A DNA stretch of 64,000 bases from Amycolatopsis alba DSM 44262 (GCF_000384215.1 NZ_KB913032.1:2683665-2747664), one strand, 5' to 3'; shown: positions 32,481 through 42,853, numbered from the stretch's first letter. Numbers and translations are program-made. The notes: generated by a model from the letters alone, not told the origin.

Positions 32481-33974
32481 ATGGATCCGTTCCGTGTACC
32501 GCCCGAAATGTTCCGTTTCACCGACGGCAGCAGCTCAGGGCTCCCCCTGGCGATCCTGCACGCCTTCGGCGAGGCGAACGAGCGGCTCGAGACGGCGCTC
32601 GGGATCGACGACGTCCGCACGGAGCTGCGGTCGGTCGGCTGGCTGGAGACGCTGGGCGACGAAGACCTCGTCAGGGCTCTGGACCAGCTGCGGAACGACA
32701 AGATCCTCGACCTCGTCCAGAGTCACGCGGGCGACTACCGGACTGCGTCCGAGTACGAGCGCCGCAATCTCCAGTACTCGCTGACCAGGCAGGGCGAAGC
32801 GGCGTACGCGGGTGTGGTCCGCGCGAACGAGGTGCTCAACGCCACCGGTGCGCTGCAGACGGCGACGCTCGAAGCGCTGGGTGAGCGGCTCGGCGAGCTC
32901 GCGAAGCAGCTCGAGGACGGCACCGACAGGCGTGTGTTCAGCGCGCTCGCCGAGGCCGAGAGCCACCTTGAGGCGTTCCGGGACAACACGAAGCGCTTCA
33001 ACGGCGAACTCCAGCGGCTGCTGCGCGCCGAAGCCGACCTCGCGGCGTTCCACGAGGTCAAGGCGAGCACGGTCGCGTATCTGCAGGAGTTCCTGAACGA
33101 CCTCGAGCATCACACCCACACCATCGCCACCCGCGTCAAGGAGATCGACGACCACGGCATCGACCTCGTGCATCGGCGGGCGCTCAACGGTGCGACGCTC
33201 CAAAATCCGGATCAGCGCTGGCTCGACCTCCGCAAGGCGCGCTGGGACGGGTTGCGCGCGTGGTTCCTGCCCGAAGACGGCGGGACGCCGCGGGTCGAGG
33301 ACCTACACGTCCTCGCGCGGCGGGCAATCGTCGCGCTGCTTCAGGTGCTGGACCGGATCACCGAATCGCGGCGGCGCGCGAGCAGCGCGGTCGCCGATTT
33401 CCGCGAGCTGGCGCGATGGTTCACCGTCGTCCCCGCCCAGGAGGACCTGCATCGCCTGTGGTCCACGATGTTCGGGCTCAGTTCCGCGCGGCACGCGCAT
33501 CTCGCCCACGCGGACCCGGAAGTCGTGAGCACGACGGCGTCGTGGCTCGACGCGCCGCCGGTCGAGGTCTCGGAGCTGCTCCGGTCCGCGGGCCGCACCG
33601 AGCGGTTCACCAAGACCGGACGCGTCCGCGACGTCACCGCGCTCCGGGCGGCGAGAGCGGTACGGGCCCAGGAAGAGCGCGCCGAGCTGGAAGCGGCGTG
33701 GAACATGCTCGACACCGGTGGGGCCGTGCGGCTTTCGGCGTTCGAGAAGCTGGACCACACCGTTTTCGAGCGGCTGCTGGATCTGCTCGGCCAGGCGCTC
33801 GGCAGCGCCACCGACGAGAGCGGCGCGCGGCGGAGCACGACGTCCGACGGCCAGATCGAGATCATCCTGCGGCCGTCGCGCACCGGCGCGGTGGCGCGGC
33901 TGACCACCACGAGCGGCGTCTTCCGCGGCCCCGACTACGAAATCGAGATCAGCACGGCCGGAGGTCGTGCGTGA
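32481..33974 (+). CDS. jetA: Wadjet component JetA (DUF2397/TIGR02677 family)
   Basis: A 497-residue protein. It opens DPFRVPPEMFRFTDG and contains winged-helix segments (VGWLETLGDEDLVRALDQL, then EYERRNLQYSLTRQGEAAY) and long helices, as expected for the kleisin-like JetA/MukF part of an SMC complex. The C-terminal domain (SDGQIEIILRPSRTGAVARLTT) is also family-typical. With JetB and JetC it forms a loop-extruding complex that recognises circular plasmid DNA. ATG at 32481 follows GGAGGA. The stop overlaps the jetB start (GTGA). Confidence 0.82.
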   Translation: MDPFRVPPEMFRFTDGSSSGLPLAILHAFGEANERLETALGIDDVRTELRSVGWLETLGDEDLVRALDQLRNDKILDLVQSHAGDYRTASEYERRNLQYSLTRQGEAAYAGVVRANEVLNATGALQTATLEALGERLGELAKQLEDGTDRRVFSALAEAESHLEAFRDNTKRFNGELQRLLRAEADLAAFHEVKASTVAYLQEFLNDLEHHTHTIATRVKEIDDHGIDLVHRRALNGATLQNPDQRWLDLRKARWDGLRAWFLPEDGGTPRVEDLHVLARRAIVALLQVLDRITESRRRASSAVADFRELARWFTVVPAQEDLHRLWSTMFGLSSARHAHLAHADPEVVSTTASWLDAPPVEVSELLRSAGRTERFTKTGRVRDVTALRAARAVRAQEERAELEAAWNMLDTGGAVRLSAFEKLDHTVFERLLDLLGQALGSATDESGARRSTTSDGQIEIILRPSRTGAVARLTTTSGVFRGPDYEIEISTAGGRA

Positions 33975-35191
33975 GCCTCACGAACCAACTGGTCATCGCG
34001 GAGCGCGAAGAGGTCGCGCGCGGGATCCGGGCGCTGCTGGCCACGCCGCTGATCGGCGAACGCGGCGCCCCTGAGACCTTCGACCTCATCCGCCGCCGCC
34101 GCGAACCCATCCGGCAGTGGTTCGACTACTACTGCGGCTGGACGCTCACCGTCGAGCCCCGGCTCGGCTATGCCCGGCTGGTCAAGGTCCGCGCGGCCGC
34201 CGACCCCACCCGCCCGGCGCGGCGAAAGCGGTCCGGGCGCGCGGCGTTCGACCGCCGTCGTTACGTCCTGTTGTGCGTGGTGGCGGCCGAGCTGCTCACG
34301 GTTCCGGTGACCACCATCGGCCTGCTCGCCGACCGGGTCGCGCACGTCAGCGCCGCCGACGACCTCGTCACCACCTTCGATGTCAGCTCCAGGGCGGAGC
34401 GTCTCGCGTTCGTGGACGTCCTCAAACTCCTGGAGTCCTACGGCGTCCTCGAAACCGCCGACGGCGACGCCGAGTCCTTTGTGGACGAACCTGCCGCGAA
34501 GGTGCTGTTCCGCGTCGACGCGACCCTGTTGCTGCGGATACTCGCCGCGCCGGTCGGGCCGTCGCAGCTGGCCGTGCCCGCCGACGACGTCGCGCTGCGG
34601 TTCGAGGAACTGCTGGAGGCGGTGTCGCACGAGCAGCGCTACGGCCTCTCGTCGGGACGCCACGAGGACACGCCGAGCGCGTCCGACGTCCAGCGGAACC
34701 TGTGGCTCCGGCACACCGTCTTCCGCCGTCTCGTCGACGATCCGGTGCTGTACTTCGCGGAACTGACCGCGGAAGAGCGCGCGTACCTCGGCTCGCCGAC
34801 CGGGCGCCAGCTGCTGCGGCGTGCCGCGGAACAGGGCGGTTTCGTCCTCGAAGAACGCGCGGAGGGTGTGCTGCTCGTCGACGTCGACGGGCTGGCCACC
34901 GACGAGAAGTTCCCCGACGACGGCAGCAACGCCAAGGTCGCCGCGCTCCTGCTGCTCGACGTGCTCGACGAGCCGAGGACGACCGACTACCTGCGCAACG
35001 CCACCGCCAAACTGCTGAAACGGTTCCCGCGCTGGGCCAAGACCTACCGGGGCAAGGACGGCGTGCGGCGGCTGACCGTCGACGCGCTCGCCGTGCTGAC
35101 CGGTTTCGGGCTGGTCCGCACCGAAGCCGAACTCGTCCGGCCGCTCCCGGCCGCCGCGAGGTACACCGACCGAAACGAGGAGGCGCCGTGA
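33971..35191 (+). CDS. jetB: Wadjet component JetB (DUF2398/TIGR02678 family)
   Basis: A 406-residue protein. ERGAPETFDLIRRRREPIRQWFDYYCGWTL at the start and the FPRWAKTYRGKDGVRRL stretch near the C-terminus identify the TIGR02678 family, the MukE-like winged-helix subunit. It would bridge JetA to the SMC-like JetC. The start and stop overlap jetA and jetC by four bases each, so the three proteins are made in step. Confidence 0.82.
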   Translation: MSLTNQLVIAEREEVARGIRALLATPLIGERGAPETFDLIRRRREPIRQWFDYYCGWTLTVEPRLGYARLVKVRAAADPTRPARRKRSGRAAFDRRRYVLLCVVAAELLTVPVTTIGLLADRVAHVSAADDLVTTFDVSSRAERLAFVDVLKLLESYGVLETADGDAESFVDEPAAKVLFRVDATLLLRILAAPVGPSQLAVPADDVALRFEELLEAVSHEQRYGLSSGRHEDTPSASDVQRNLWLRHTVFRRLVDDPVLYFAELTAEERAYLGSPTGRQLLRRAAEQGGFVLEERAEGVLLVDVDGLATDEKFPDDGSNAKVAALLLLDVLDEPRTTDYLRNATAKLLKRFPRWAKTYRGKDGVRRLTVDALAVLTGFGLVRTEAELVRPLPAAARYTDRNEEAP

Positions 35192-38100
35192 CCGTGACGA
35201 GGTGGGTCCCGTCCCGCGCGGGCATCCTCAACATCTGGCGCTACTACGACGAGATCTTCGAGTTCCACGACGGGCGCCTGCTGCTGCGCGGCCCCAACGG
35301 GAGCGGGAAGTCCAAGGCGCTGGAGCTGCTGCTGCCGTTCCTGTTCGACGCGAGCCTGCGTGCCAACCGGCTGTCGACCTTCGGCACCAGCGAGCGAAGC
35401 ATGCACTGGAACCTGATGGGCGAAGGCGCTTCCGGCGCCACGCGCGTCGGGTTCGTCTGGCTCGAATTCGGCATGGCCGGGGACCAGTGGTTCACCTGCG
35501 GCGCGCGGCTTCAGGCCAGCACACACACGAGCACGGTGCACGCCGACTTCTTCACCACTGATCTCCGGGTCGGCGACGGTCTGTCGCTGGTCAACGAGGC
35601 TGGCCAGCCGCTGACCAAGAACGCGCTGGAGGAGGCCCTCGGCGAGCACGGCACCGTGCACGCCGGCGCGGCCGAGTACCGCGCGGAGATCCGCGCGAAA
35701 CTGTTCCCCACCTTGAGCGAGCAGCGGTACGACGCGCTGATCACCGCGCTGCTCCAGCTGCGGATGCCCAAACTCTCGCAGCGGCTCGACCCGAGCCTGC
35801 TGTCCAACCTGCTCTCCCGCGCGCTTCCGCCGCTGGGGCAGCAGGAGATCGCGGATCTCGCCGAGGGCTTCGAACGGCTCGACGCGCAGCGCGAACGGCT
35901 GGGCTCGCTGGAGACCGAGGTCGACGCGACCCGCGCGCTCGCCGCCCGGCAGAAGACCTACGCGCAGCGTGTCCTGCGCGCGGGGGCCGCGAACCTCATC
36001 ACCGCGACCACCGAACTCGACGAGCTCGCCGCGGCCGCCCGCCGTTCGGCGGAGGAGCACGACGACGTCGCCGCGAAGAAGGAAGCCGCCGAGGAACGCA
36101 CGGCGAAGCTCGAAAAAGACGTCGAAGAGACCAGTGCCCGCCTCTCCGGGCTGACCGAATCCGAGTCGTACCAACAGGGCCAGGAGCTCGACAAGCTGCG
36201 GCAACGGACCCTGTCCGCGCAGGAGAAGGCGGAATCACTCCGCGCCGACGCCGATCGGCTTCGCGCCGAGGCGGACGCCGACGAGGAGCGGTCGCGAGCG
36301 GCGCACCAGGTGGCGAAGCGGCAGACCGACCTCGTCCGCGCGCAGGAGATCGAGGTCCGGGCCGCCGCGACCCGCGCGAACCTGGCCGGGGTGCACGACG
36401 AACTCGTCGCCGGACTGGGCGGTGCCGCCCGGCTCCGCCCGTTGCTGCAGGCGGCCATCCGCGGCAAGCGCGACCAGGTCGAGGCCGTCGGCCGGGCGCT
36501 GGACAAGCACGAACGCGCCGTCGGCCGCCGTCACCAGGCCGAGGCGGATCTGGACCGGGAGAGGTCGGATTTCGCGGCCGCGCAGGAAAAGCTGGACCTC
36601 ACGACGGCGACCCGCGAACTCGCGCTGAGCGATCTGCGGACCCGGCTCGCCGAATGGGCGATCGGCTGCCGCGAGCTGCGTTTCCCCGACGTCGAAGCGC
36701 TCGTGCGGGACGCCGAGGCGGAAGTCTCGCTACTGGGCAGGATCAGCGCGGTCGCCGAAACCGTGCTCGAAGACATCACGCGGCGGGAGGCGGCGACCGG
36801 TGCCGCGCTGGCCACCGCGCGTGTCGAACACGACGAACTCCTCGTCGAGGCCGGTGTGCTCGAGACGGAGGACGTCCTCACGCCGGAGCCGTCGCGCACC
36901 CGCACCGCGGACCGGACCGAGATGAGCGGCGCGCCGCTGTGGCGGCTGGTCGATTTCGCGGGCTCGGTCCCGGAAAGCGCGCACGCGGGGATCGAGGCCG
37001 CGCTCGAAGGCGCCGGTCTGCTGGACGCCTGGGTGAACTCCCACGGTGTCGTCGAAGGACATGACGTGCTCTTGGAGACCGGGACCCTCCCGGTGGCCTC
37101 CGTTCGTTCGCTGGCCGACGTCCTCGTGCCGGAACCCGACGCGGAACTCGCGCCCGCGAAGATCCGGCGGGTGCTGGAAGTGATCGCGTTCGACGACGCG
37201 CTCCCCGCCGGTCCGGCCGCGATCGGCGCGGACGGCGGCTGGCGGATGGGCAGCCTGTCGGGAAGCTGGGCGAAGGAGGCCCCGGCCTACATCGGCGCTT
37301 CCGCTCGTTCGCGTGCCCGTGAGCGGAAGATCGCCGCGCTGCGGGACGAGATCTCCTTGCGCGAGAAGACCATCGCCGAGCTGGAAGGCGAACTGGCCGC
37401 GCTCCGCGGCAGGCGCGAACTGATCAAGATCGAGCGCGCGGCCCGCCCCGGTCACGAAGATCTCCTCGCCTCGACTCAGGAGATGACCGCGGCCGAGGCC
37501 GACCTGACCTCCGCCGACGCCGCCGTCCGGCACCGGGAGACGGCCGTCTCCGCGCTGGAGTCCGAGGCCAAGACGGCCCTGCGCGAGCTGACCGGCCAGG
37601 CGTCCGACAACGGGCTGCCGACCGAACGCGCGCCGCTGGCCGAGCTCGCCACGGCTCTGCGCACCTACTCCGACCAGGGCGAGAACTGGTTGTACGAGCA
37701 CGGGAACCTGTTCACGGCGACCCAGCGGGCCGGGACGTTCGCCGAACAGGCGGACCGGTCGGCGGGGAACGCGGTCCGCCGTGAGGACGAGGCCTCCGAG
37801 GCGGAGGCCGAGCGCACGAAACTCACCGCGATGCTGGACGCGATCGAGGGATCCGTCGGCACCGGCTCGCGCGAGGTGCTCGCCGAGATGGACGGCCTGC
37901 GCACGAAACTGCGCGAGCTCTCGGGTGAACTCCGCACCGCGAACGCGCGCGCCAAGGAGCTGGCCGTGGCGCTGGGCGCCCTCGGTGTCCGGCGCACGAA
38001 CGACGCGCGGGCCCGTGAGGACGCCGCCAAGAAGCAGGACGCCGCCGCGCACCGGTTCCGCAAGCTCGCCACCGGGGTCTTCCCGGCGGACGGCGGGATC

Positions 38101-39174
38101 GAGGACCTGCCGAAGTTCCAGGCCACCCTGTCCGCCTCCGAAGGGGTGCGGGCGGCGCTCGACACGGCCCGTCTGGTGGCCGCGGCGTGGCCGTCCGTGC
38201 CGCACGCGACGGGCAACCTCGGCGAGGCGCTGCACCGGCTCTCCGAAGCCGTCCACACCTGCCGGAACACGCTCAGCTCGCGCGCGGAACTCGATCTGGA
38301 GACCGACGAGGACGTCCAGATCTTCACCGCCGTCGTCGACGGGCTGCGGGTCGGCGCGGCCGAACTGCTGAAGATCCTTTACGCGGAGGCGGAACAGAGC
38401 AGGCACGAGATCACCGGCCGCGAGAGCGACCTGTTCGACAAGACGCTGACCGGGGAGACCCGCCGCCATCTCGCGGCCCGGATCCGGCAGGCCAACGACC
38501 TGGTCGACGGGATGAACGCGCGGCTGGAACGGGTGCGGACCGCGTCCAGGGTCGCCGTCCGGCTGGTGTGGCAGGTCTCCCCTGATCTGCCGCCGGGTAC
38601 GAAGACCGCTCGGGATCTGCTGCTGAAGGATCCGGACGAGCTGACCACCGAGGACCGCGCGTCGCTGCACAAGTTCTTCCGCGAGCGCGTCGAACAGGCG
38701 AAGGCCGACGACACCGCGACCAGCTGGGAGCAGCAGCTCGCGCAGGTCTTCGACTACACGTCCTGGCACCGGTTCGTGGTCAAGGTGGACCGCGCGAACG
38801 GGGCGGGCTGGCAACTGCTGACCAAAAAGCTGCACGGCGCGCTTTCCGGTGGCGAGAAGGCGATCGCGCTCCACCTGCCGCTGTTCGCCGCCGTCGCCGC
38901 GCACTACCAGGCCGCGCCCGAGGCGCCGAGGGTGATCCTGCTCGACGAGGTGTTCGTCGGCGTCGACACCACCAACCGGGGGCAGGTGTTCGGCCTGCTG
39001 TCCGCGCTCGACCTCGACCTGATGCTGACGTCGGACCACGAGTGGTGCACCTACGCCGAACTCGGCGGGGTCGGGATCCACCAGCTCATCACCGGCGGCG
39101 ACGGCGACGACGCGGTCACCACGGCCCGGTTCACCTGGAACGGGCACGACCTCCTGCCCGCCGAACCACGTTAG
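35188..39174 (+). CDS. jetC: Wadjet component JetC, SMC-like ATPase (TIGR02680 family)
   Basis: A 1328-residue ATPase. Walker A GPNGSGKS is at residues 35-42. Long coiled coils rich in Ala, Glu, Arg and Leu fill about 220-400 and 690-900. The ABC signature LSGGEK is at about 1219 and Walker B VILLDEV at about 1249-1255, followed by a D-loop/His region (TSDHEW). This is the SMC motor of a plasmid-restricting Wadjet complex. GTG at 35188, behind GAGGAGG, is the true start although its frame stays open far upstream. No jetD follows: the next gene is an AfsR-like regulator. Confidence 0.88.
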   Translation: MTVTRWVPSRAGILNIWRYYDEIFEFHDGRLLLRGPNGSGKSKALELLLPFLFDASLRANRLSTFGTSERSMHWNLMGEGASGATRVGFVWLEFGMAGDQWFTCGARLQASTHTSTVHADFFTTDLRVGDGLSLVNEAGQPLTKNALEEALGEHGTVHAGAAEYRAEIRAKLFPTLSEQRYDALITALLQLRMPKLSQRLDPSLLSNLLSRALPPLGQQEIADLAEGFERLDAQRERLGSLETEVDATRALAARQKTYAQRVLRAGAANLITATTELDELAAAARRSAEEHDDVAAKKEAAEERTAKLEKDVEETSARLSGLTESESYQQGQELDKLRQRTLSAQEKAESLRADADRLRAEADADEERSRAAHQVAKRQTDLVRAQEIEVRAAATRANLAGVHDELVAGLGGAARLRPLLQAAIRGKRDQVEAVGRALDKHERAVGRRHQAEADLDRERSDFAAAQEKLDLTTATRELALSDLRTRLAEWAIGCRELRFPDVEALVRDAEAEVSLLGRISAVAETVLEDITRREAATGAALATARVEHDELLVEAGVLETEDVLTPEPSRTRTADRTEMSGAPLWRLVDFAGSVPESAHAGIEAALEGAGLLDAWVNSHGVVEGHDVLLETGTLPVASVRSLADVLVPEPDAELAPAKIRRVLEVIAFDDALPAGPAAIGADGGWRMGSLSGSWAKEAPAYIGASARSRARERKIAALRDEISLREKTIAELEGELAALRGRRELIKIERAARPGHEDLLASTQEMTAAEADLTSADAAVRHRETAVSALESEAKTALRELTGQASDNGLPTERAPLAELATALRTYSDQGENWLYEHGNLFTATQRAGTFAEQADRSAGNAVRREDEASEAEAERTKLTAMLDAIEGSVGTGSREVLAEMDGLRTKLRELSGELRTANARAKELAVALGALGVRRTNDARAREDAAKKQDAAAHRFRKLATGVFPADGGIEDLPKFQATLSASEGVRAALDTARLVAAAWPSVPHATGNLGEALHRLSEAVHTCRNTLSSRAELDLETDEDVQIFTAVVDGLRVGAAELLKILYAEAEQSRHEITGRESDLFDKTLTGETRRHLAARIRQANDLVDGMNARLERVRTASRVAVRLVWQVSPDLPPGTKTARDLLLKDPDELTTEDRASLHKFFRERVEQAKADDTATSWEQQLAQVFDYTSWHRFVVKVDRANGAGWQLLTKKLHGALSGGEKAIALHLPLFAAVAAHYQAAPEAPRVILLDEVFVGVDTTNRGQVFGLLSALDLDLMLTSDHEWCTYAELGGVGIHQLITGGDGDDAVTTARFTWNGHDLLPAEPR

Positions 39175-39239
39175 CCTGAGCGGCCCAAAAGCCGGTTCCT
39201 TCCTTGTGCGGCGCGGGACGGCTCGCTACGTTCCTGCCA

Positions 39240-42200
39240 GTGGCGCCGACGGCTGTGCGGATCCAAATGCTGGGTTCGCTGCGCGTGTGGCTCGACCGGG
39301 CGGAAGTCGACCTCGGCCCACCGGGCCGTCGTGCCGTCCTGGGGTTGCTGGTCCTCGCCGGCGGTGAGGCGATGTCCAAGCAGGATCTGGTGGACGCGCT
39401 CTGGGGCGAACGGCCGCCGCGCAGCGCGGTGAACGTCCTCCAGACCCATGTCAAACATCTGCGACGGCTGCTGGAACCGGACCGGCCGTCGCGGTCCGGG
39501 AGCGAGATCCTGCCGTATGTCGGCGGTGGCTACGCGCTGCGCTGGGACGTCGTCGAGATCGACCTGCCCCGCGTCCGCGGGCTCGCCGCCGAGGCGAACG
39601 ACGCCCAGCGCGACGGCGAGACCGCCCGTTCCGCGGCCCTGCTCGGCGAGGCCCTGCGCCGGTGGCGCGGCAAACCGCTGGCCGATGTCCCTGCACTCGC
39701 AACGCATCCGAAGGTCGTGGCCCTCGCCGCGGAACGCCGGGCGCTGCTCGCCAGGTACGGCGACGCGATGCTCGCCATCGGCGCGGCCGAGGAGGTCTTG
39801 ACCGAGCTGGTCGAGGCCGCCACGGATCAGCCGCTGGACGAGCCCGCCCAGGCCAGGCTGATCCGCGCGTACCACGGCGCGGGCCAGCGGGCGACGGCTT
39901 TCCGGCTCTACCAGGAGGTCCGCGGGCGGCTCGTCGAGGAACTGGGGGTCGAACCCGGAGCCGAACTCCTCGCGGCGCACGCCGCCCTGCTCGACGACGG
40001 GGAACCGCCGCCCGGCCCGCGTCCCGCCGCCAGAGTGCCCCGGCAGCTGCCCGCGGAACCGCCCGGTTTCACCGGCCGGACGACCGAACTGTCCATTTTG
40101 GACGAACTGATGCCGAAGACGGGCGGTTCAGGCGGCGCGGTGGCGCTCGCGGCCGTCACGGGGACCGCGGGGGCGGGTAAGACCGCGCTGGCCGTGCACT
40201 GGGCCCACCGGGTGAAAGACCGGTTCCCCGACGGGCAGTTCTACGCGAACCTTCGCGGTCATTCGCCCGGTCCGCCGGCGACGGCGCTCGAAGTGCTCAC
40301 CCGGTTCCTGGCCGCGCTGGAGGTTCCCGCCGAACGCCTGCCCGCGGACACGGAGACCGCTTCCGCGTTGTACCGGACGCTGATGACCGACCGGAAGGCC
40401 TTGGTATTGCTGGACAACGCCGTCGACGCGGCCCAGATCCGGCCGTTGCTGCCCGCCGGGCCGGGCTGCCTGGTGCTGGTCACCGCACGGGACCGGATGA
40501 CCACGCTGGTCGCCCTGCACGGCGCCCGGCGGCTCACCCTCGGCATGCTGGATCCGGGTGAGGCGCTGGAGTTGCTCGGGCGGGTGCTCGGTCCCGAATG
40601 GATCCGGGCCGAGCACGAAGCGGCCGCCGAGGTGGCCGGGCTGTGCGCGTATCTGCCGCTGGCGCTGAGGATCGCCGCGGCCAACCTCGCCGACAATCCG
40701 GGGAACGGCGTCGAGGACTACGCCATCGAGTTGCGCAAGGGCAATCTGCTCGCCGCGCTCACCGTGCCGGGTGACGAACAGATCGCCGTCCGGACCGCCT
40801 TCGACCTTTCCTACGCGGCCTTGCCCGCGGAGACGCGCCGCGTGTTCCGGCTGCTGAGCCTGGTGCCTGGCAACGATATCGGCATCGAAGCCGTCGAAGC
40901 CCTCACCGGTTCGGAGCGGGCGGGCGCGATCCTGGACACGCTCGCGGGCGCGCATCTCGTCGAGCAGCACGCGCCGGACCGCTATCACTTCCATGATCTG
41001 CTTCGCCGCTACGCCGCCGATCGCTTGACCTCGCTGGAATCCCCGGCCGAAAGCGGATCCGCCCGCTGCCGGTTGCACGAGTGGTACCTGCGTGGCGCCG
41101 AAAACGCGGCGAAGATCGTTTACCCGCACATGTTCCGCGTTCCGCTGTCCGTGCCGGACGGTCCCGCTCCCGCCGCTTCGAAGGAGAACGCGGCCGAATG
41201 GCTGGAGGCCGAACTGGGGAACCTCGTCGCCGTCGTCGAGGACGCGGCGCGGTCCGGGCCGCTGCCGGTGGCCTGGCTGCTGGCCGACACCCTGCGCGGC
41301 TACTTCTGGATGTCGTTACGCCAGGTCGAATGGCGGGCGGCCGCCGGGGCCGCGCTGTCCGCCGCCGAGGAGGACGGCGATCCGCGCGCCCGCGCGGCCG
41401 CGCGGTTCAGCCTCGCCGACCTGAGTTTCCGCCAGGGAAGGTACCGGGAGGCCGTCCGGCACTACGCAGGCGCGCTCGTGCTCGCCCGGCGGTCAGGCTG
41501 GGTGGAGGCGCAGGCCGCGGTGCTGGGCAACCTCGGTTGCGCGTACTGGCAGTCCGGACGGCTCCCGGCCGCCGCGGTGCGGTTCTCCCGTGCGCTGGAG
41601 CTGAGCAGGCTCGCCGGACGGCCCGCCGGGGAAGCGGTCGCGCTGGGCAATCTGGGACTCGTCCACTGGGAGATGGGCGACCTGCCCAGTGCGGCGACGC
41701 ACTACGTCCAGGCCTTGCGCCGGTATCGCGGGCTGGGTTCGCGCTACGGGGAGGCGATCAACCTGGCCAACCTCGGTCAGGTGCAGCACGCCCGCGGCCG
41801 GTTCGCCGAGGCGGCGGGCCTGCTCGCCAAGGCGCTCGCCCTGCACCGCGAGGCCGGGAACCGTGCGGGGGAGGCGGAAACCCTCGGCAGGCTGGCCTCG
41901 GTGTACTGCGACCTCGGCAGGCTCACCGAAGCGCTCGATCACGCGCGCGGCGGGCTGCGGCTCGCGCGGGAGACCGGCGAACCGCGCGGTGAGGGCGAGG
42001 CGCTCGTCGCGCTCGCGGGCGCGCATCAGCGAGCGGGTCACCGGCAGGACGCCGTCCGCCGGTACCGGCAGGCGCTGGCCCTGCTGCGGGAGACCGGCGA
42101 CCGGTATCCCGAGGTCGACGCGCTCATCGGGCTCGCCGTCGCGACCGGCGACCTCGGCCAGGCCCGGCAGGCGCTCGCCCTTGCCGACCGGGCGGGCTAC

Positions 42201-42254
42201 GGCGAGCTGCGAAACCGGGCGTCAGCCGCTGTCGAGTCGATTCTCCGCGCCTGA
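39240..42254 (+). CDS. AfsR/SARP-family regulator with NB-ARC and TPR domains
   Basis: A 1004-residue regulator. It starts with an OmpR-like winged helix (VRIQMLGSLRVW to GGGYALRW, residues about 6-100) and a bacterial transcriptional activation domain (about 105-250). An NB-ARC ATPase follows with P-loop GTAGAGKTAL (about 305) and VLLDNAVDA, and at least six TPR repeats from about 690 (GNLGCAYWQSGRLPAAAVRF and similar). AfsR relatives activate secondary-metabolite genes, but none of the neighbours look biosynthetic. TACGTT about nine bases before the GTG suggests a leaderless start. Confidence 0.9.
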   Translation: MAPTAVRIQMLGSLRVWLDRAEVDLGPPGRRAVLGLLVLAGGEAMSKQDLVDALWGERPPRSAVNVLQTHVKHLRRLLEPDRPSRSGSEILPYVGGGYALRWDVVEIDLPRVRGLAAEANDAQRDGETARSAALLGEALRRWRGKPLADVPALATHPKVVALAAERRALLARYGDAMLAIGAAEEVLTELVEAATDQPLDEPAQARLIRAYHGAGQRATAFRLYQEVRGRLVEELGVEPGAELLAAHAALLDDGEPPPGPRPAARVPRQLPAEPPGFTGRTTELSILDELMPKTGGSGGAVALAAVTGTAGAGKTALAVHWAHRVKDRFPDGQFYANLRGHSPGPPATALEVLTRFLAALEVPAERLPADTETASALYRTLMTDRKALVLLDNAVDAAQIRPLLPAGPGCLVLVTARDRMTTLVALHGARRLTLGMLDPGEALELLGRVLGPEWIRAEHEAAAEVAGLCAYLPLALRIAAANLADNPGNGVEDYAIELRKGNLLAALTVPGDEQIAVRTAFDLSYAALPAETRRVFRLLSLVPGNDIGIEAVEALTGSERAGAILDTLAGAHLVEQHAPDRYHFHDLLRRYAADRLTSLESPAESGSARCRLHEWYLRGAENAAKIVYPHMFRVPLSVPDGPAPAASKENAAEWLEAELGNLVAVVEDAARSGPLPVAWLLADTLRGYFWMSLRQVEWRAAAGAALSAAEEDGDPRARAAARFSLADLSFRQGRYREAVRHYAGALVLARRSGWVEAQAAVLGNLGCAYWQSGRLPAAAVRFSRALELSRLAGRPAGEAVALGNLGLVHWEMGDLPSAATHYVQALRRYRGLGSRYGEAINLANLGQVQHARGRFAEAAGLLAKALALHREAGNRAGEAETLGRLASVYCDLGRLTEALDHARGGLRLARETGEPRGEGEALVALAGAHQRAGHRQDAVRRYRQALALLRETGDRYPEVDALIGLAVATGDLGQARQALALADRAGYGELRNRASAAVESILRA

Positions 42255-42269
42255 TTCACCGCGCCTGAT

Positions 42270-42701
42270 TCACGCGGGGTCGATGCCGCTTTTGACCTTG
42301 TACTCGCCCGCCGGGAAGAAGTTGACGATGACCCACGGGTTGACGCCGTGTTCCTTGCCGTCCTTGTCCCCGCAGGAGAACTCGCTCGTGTCGGTGGCGG
42401 TCCAGGTGCCGTTTTCGACGATGGGCTTCCGCAGCGACTCCTCCATCCTGCCGACCCAGCGGCAGGCCGGGGTGTGCACCCGCGGGGTCACCGAAGGATC
42501 GGCCCAGACGACCGTCCCGCCGTCCGCGCACCACGAAAGGTTGTAGGTATAGGTCCACTTCCCCGGATCTTCGAGCACGACCGGCCTGATGGTCTTGACG
42601 CCGGTCGAGCACGGCCGCGCGGCGCTCGCCTCTTCGGTGGCGGCGAACGTGAGCCCGGCGCAAAGGACCACCGAACCGGCAAGAACGTTCTTGATCGTCA
42701 T
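42270..42701 (-). CDS. Small secreted cysteine-containing protein
   Basis: A 143-residue protein with a signal peptide (about 1-28, ending EEASAA). The mature part has four cysteines (RPCST, SWCADGG, TPACRW, EFSCGD), enough for two disulfides, and many aromatic residues. No family recognised. ATG at 42701 follows GGGGAG. It is convergent with the AfsR-like gene and divergent from the DUF4394 gene, which is also exported. Confidence 0.78.
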   Translation of the reverse strand: MTIKNVLAGSVVLCAGLTFAATEEASAARPCSTGVKTIRPVVLEDPGKWTYTYNLSWCADGGTVVWADPSVTPRVHTPACRWVGRMEESLRKPIVENGTWTATDTSEFSCGDKDGKEHGVNPWVIVNFFPAGEYKVKSGIDPA

Positions 42702-42853
42702 TACTCCCCCTGAATCCGTTGTCGTTCCACTGTTCCGCTGGTTCCTCCTCGCCCGCAAGCGGCCGGACGCCGGATCCAATCGACGTCCAATCGGCGTCCA
42801 GAGCGGCCGAATAGCTTGTGAGCGCACTGTTTCCGCTGAGGGGAGTACGGATC

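Noticed and set aside
34117..35187. A long open frame runs upstream of jetC through the whole of jetB, as if the two formed one protein of about 1685 residues.
   Set aside because: It is the shadow of jetB in another frame: Arg/Pro/Ala-rich with no domain. The GTG at 35188 with GAGGAGG and the four-base overlap define the true start.
32028..42254. A jetD nuclease hidden near the Wadjet operon.
   Set aside because: All convincing frames on both strands between the lipoprotein and AfsR-like genes were read; none has a TOPRIM or DUF2399 pattern.
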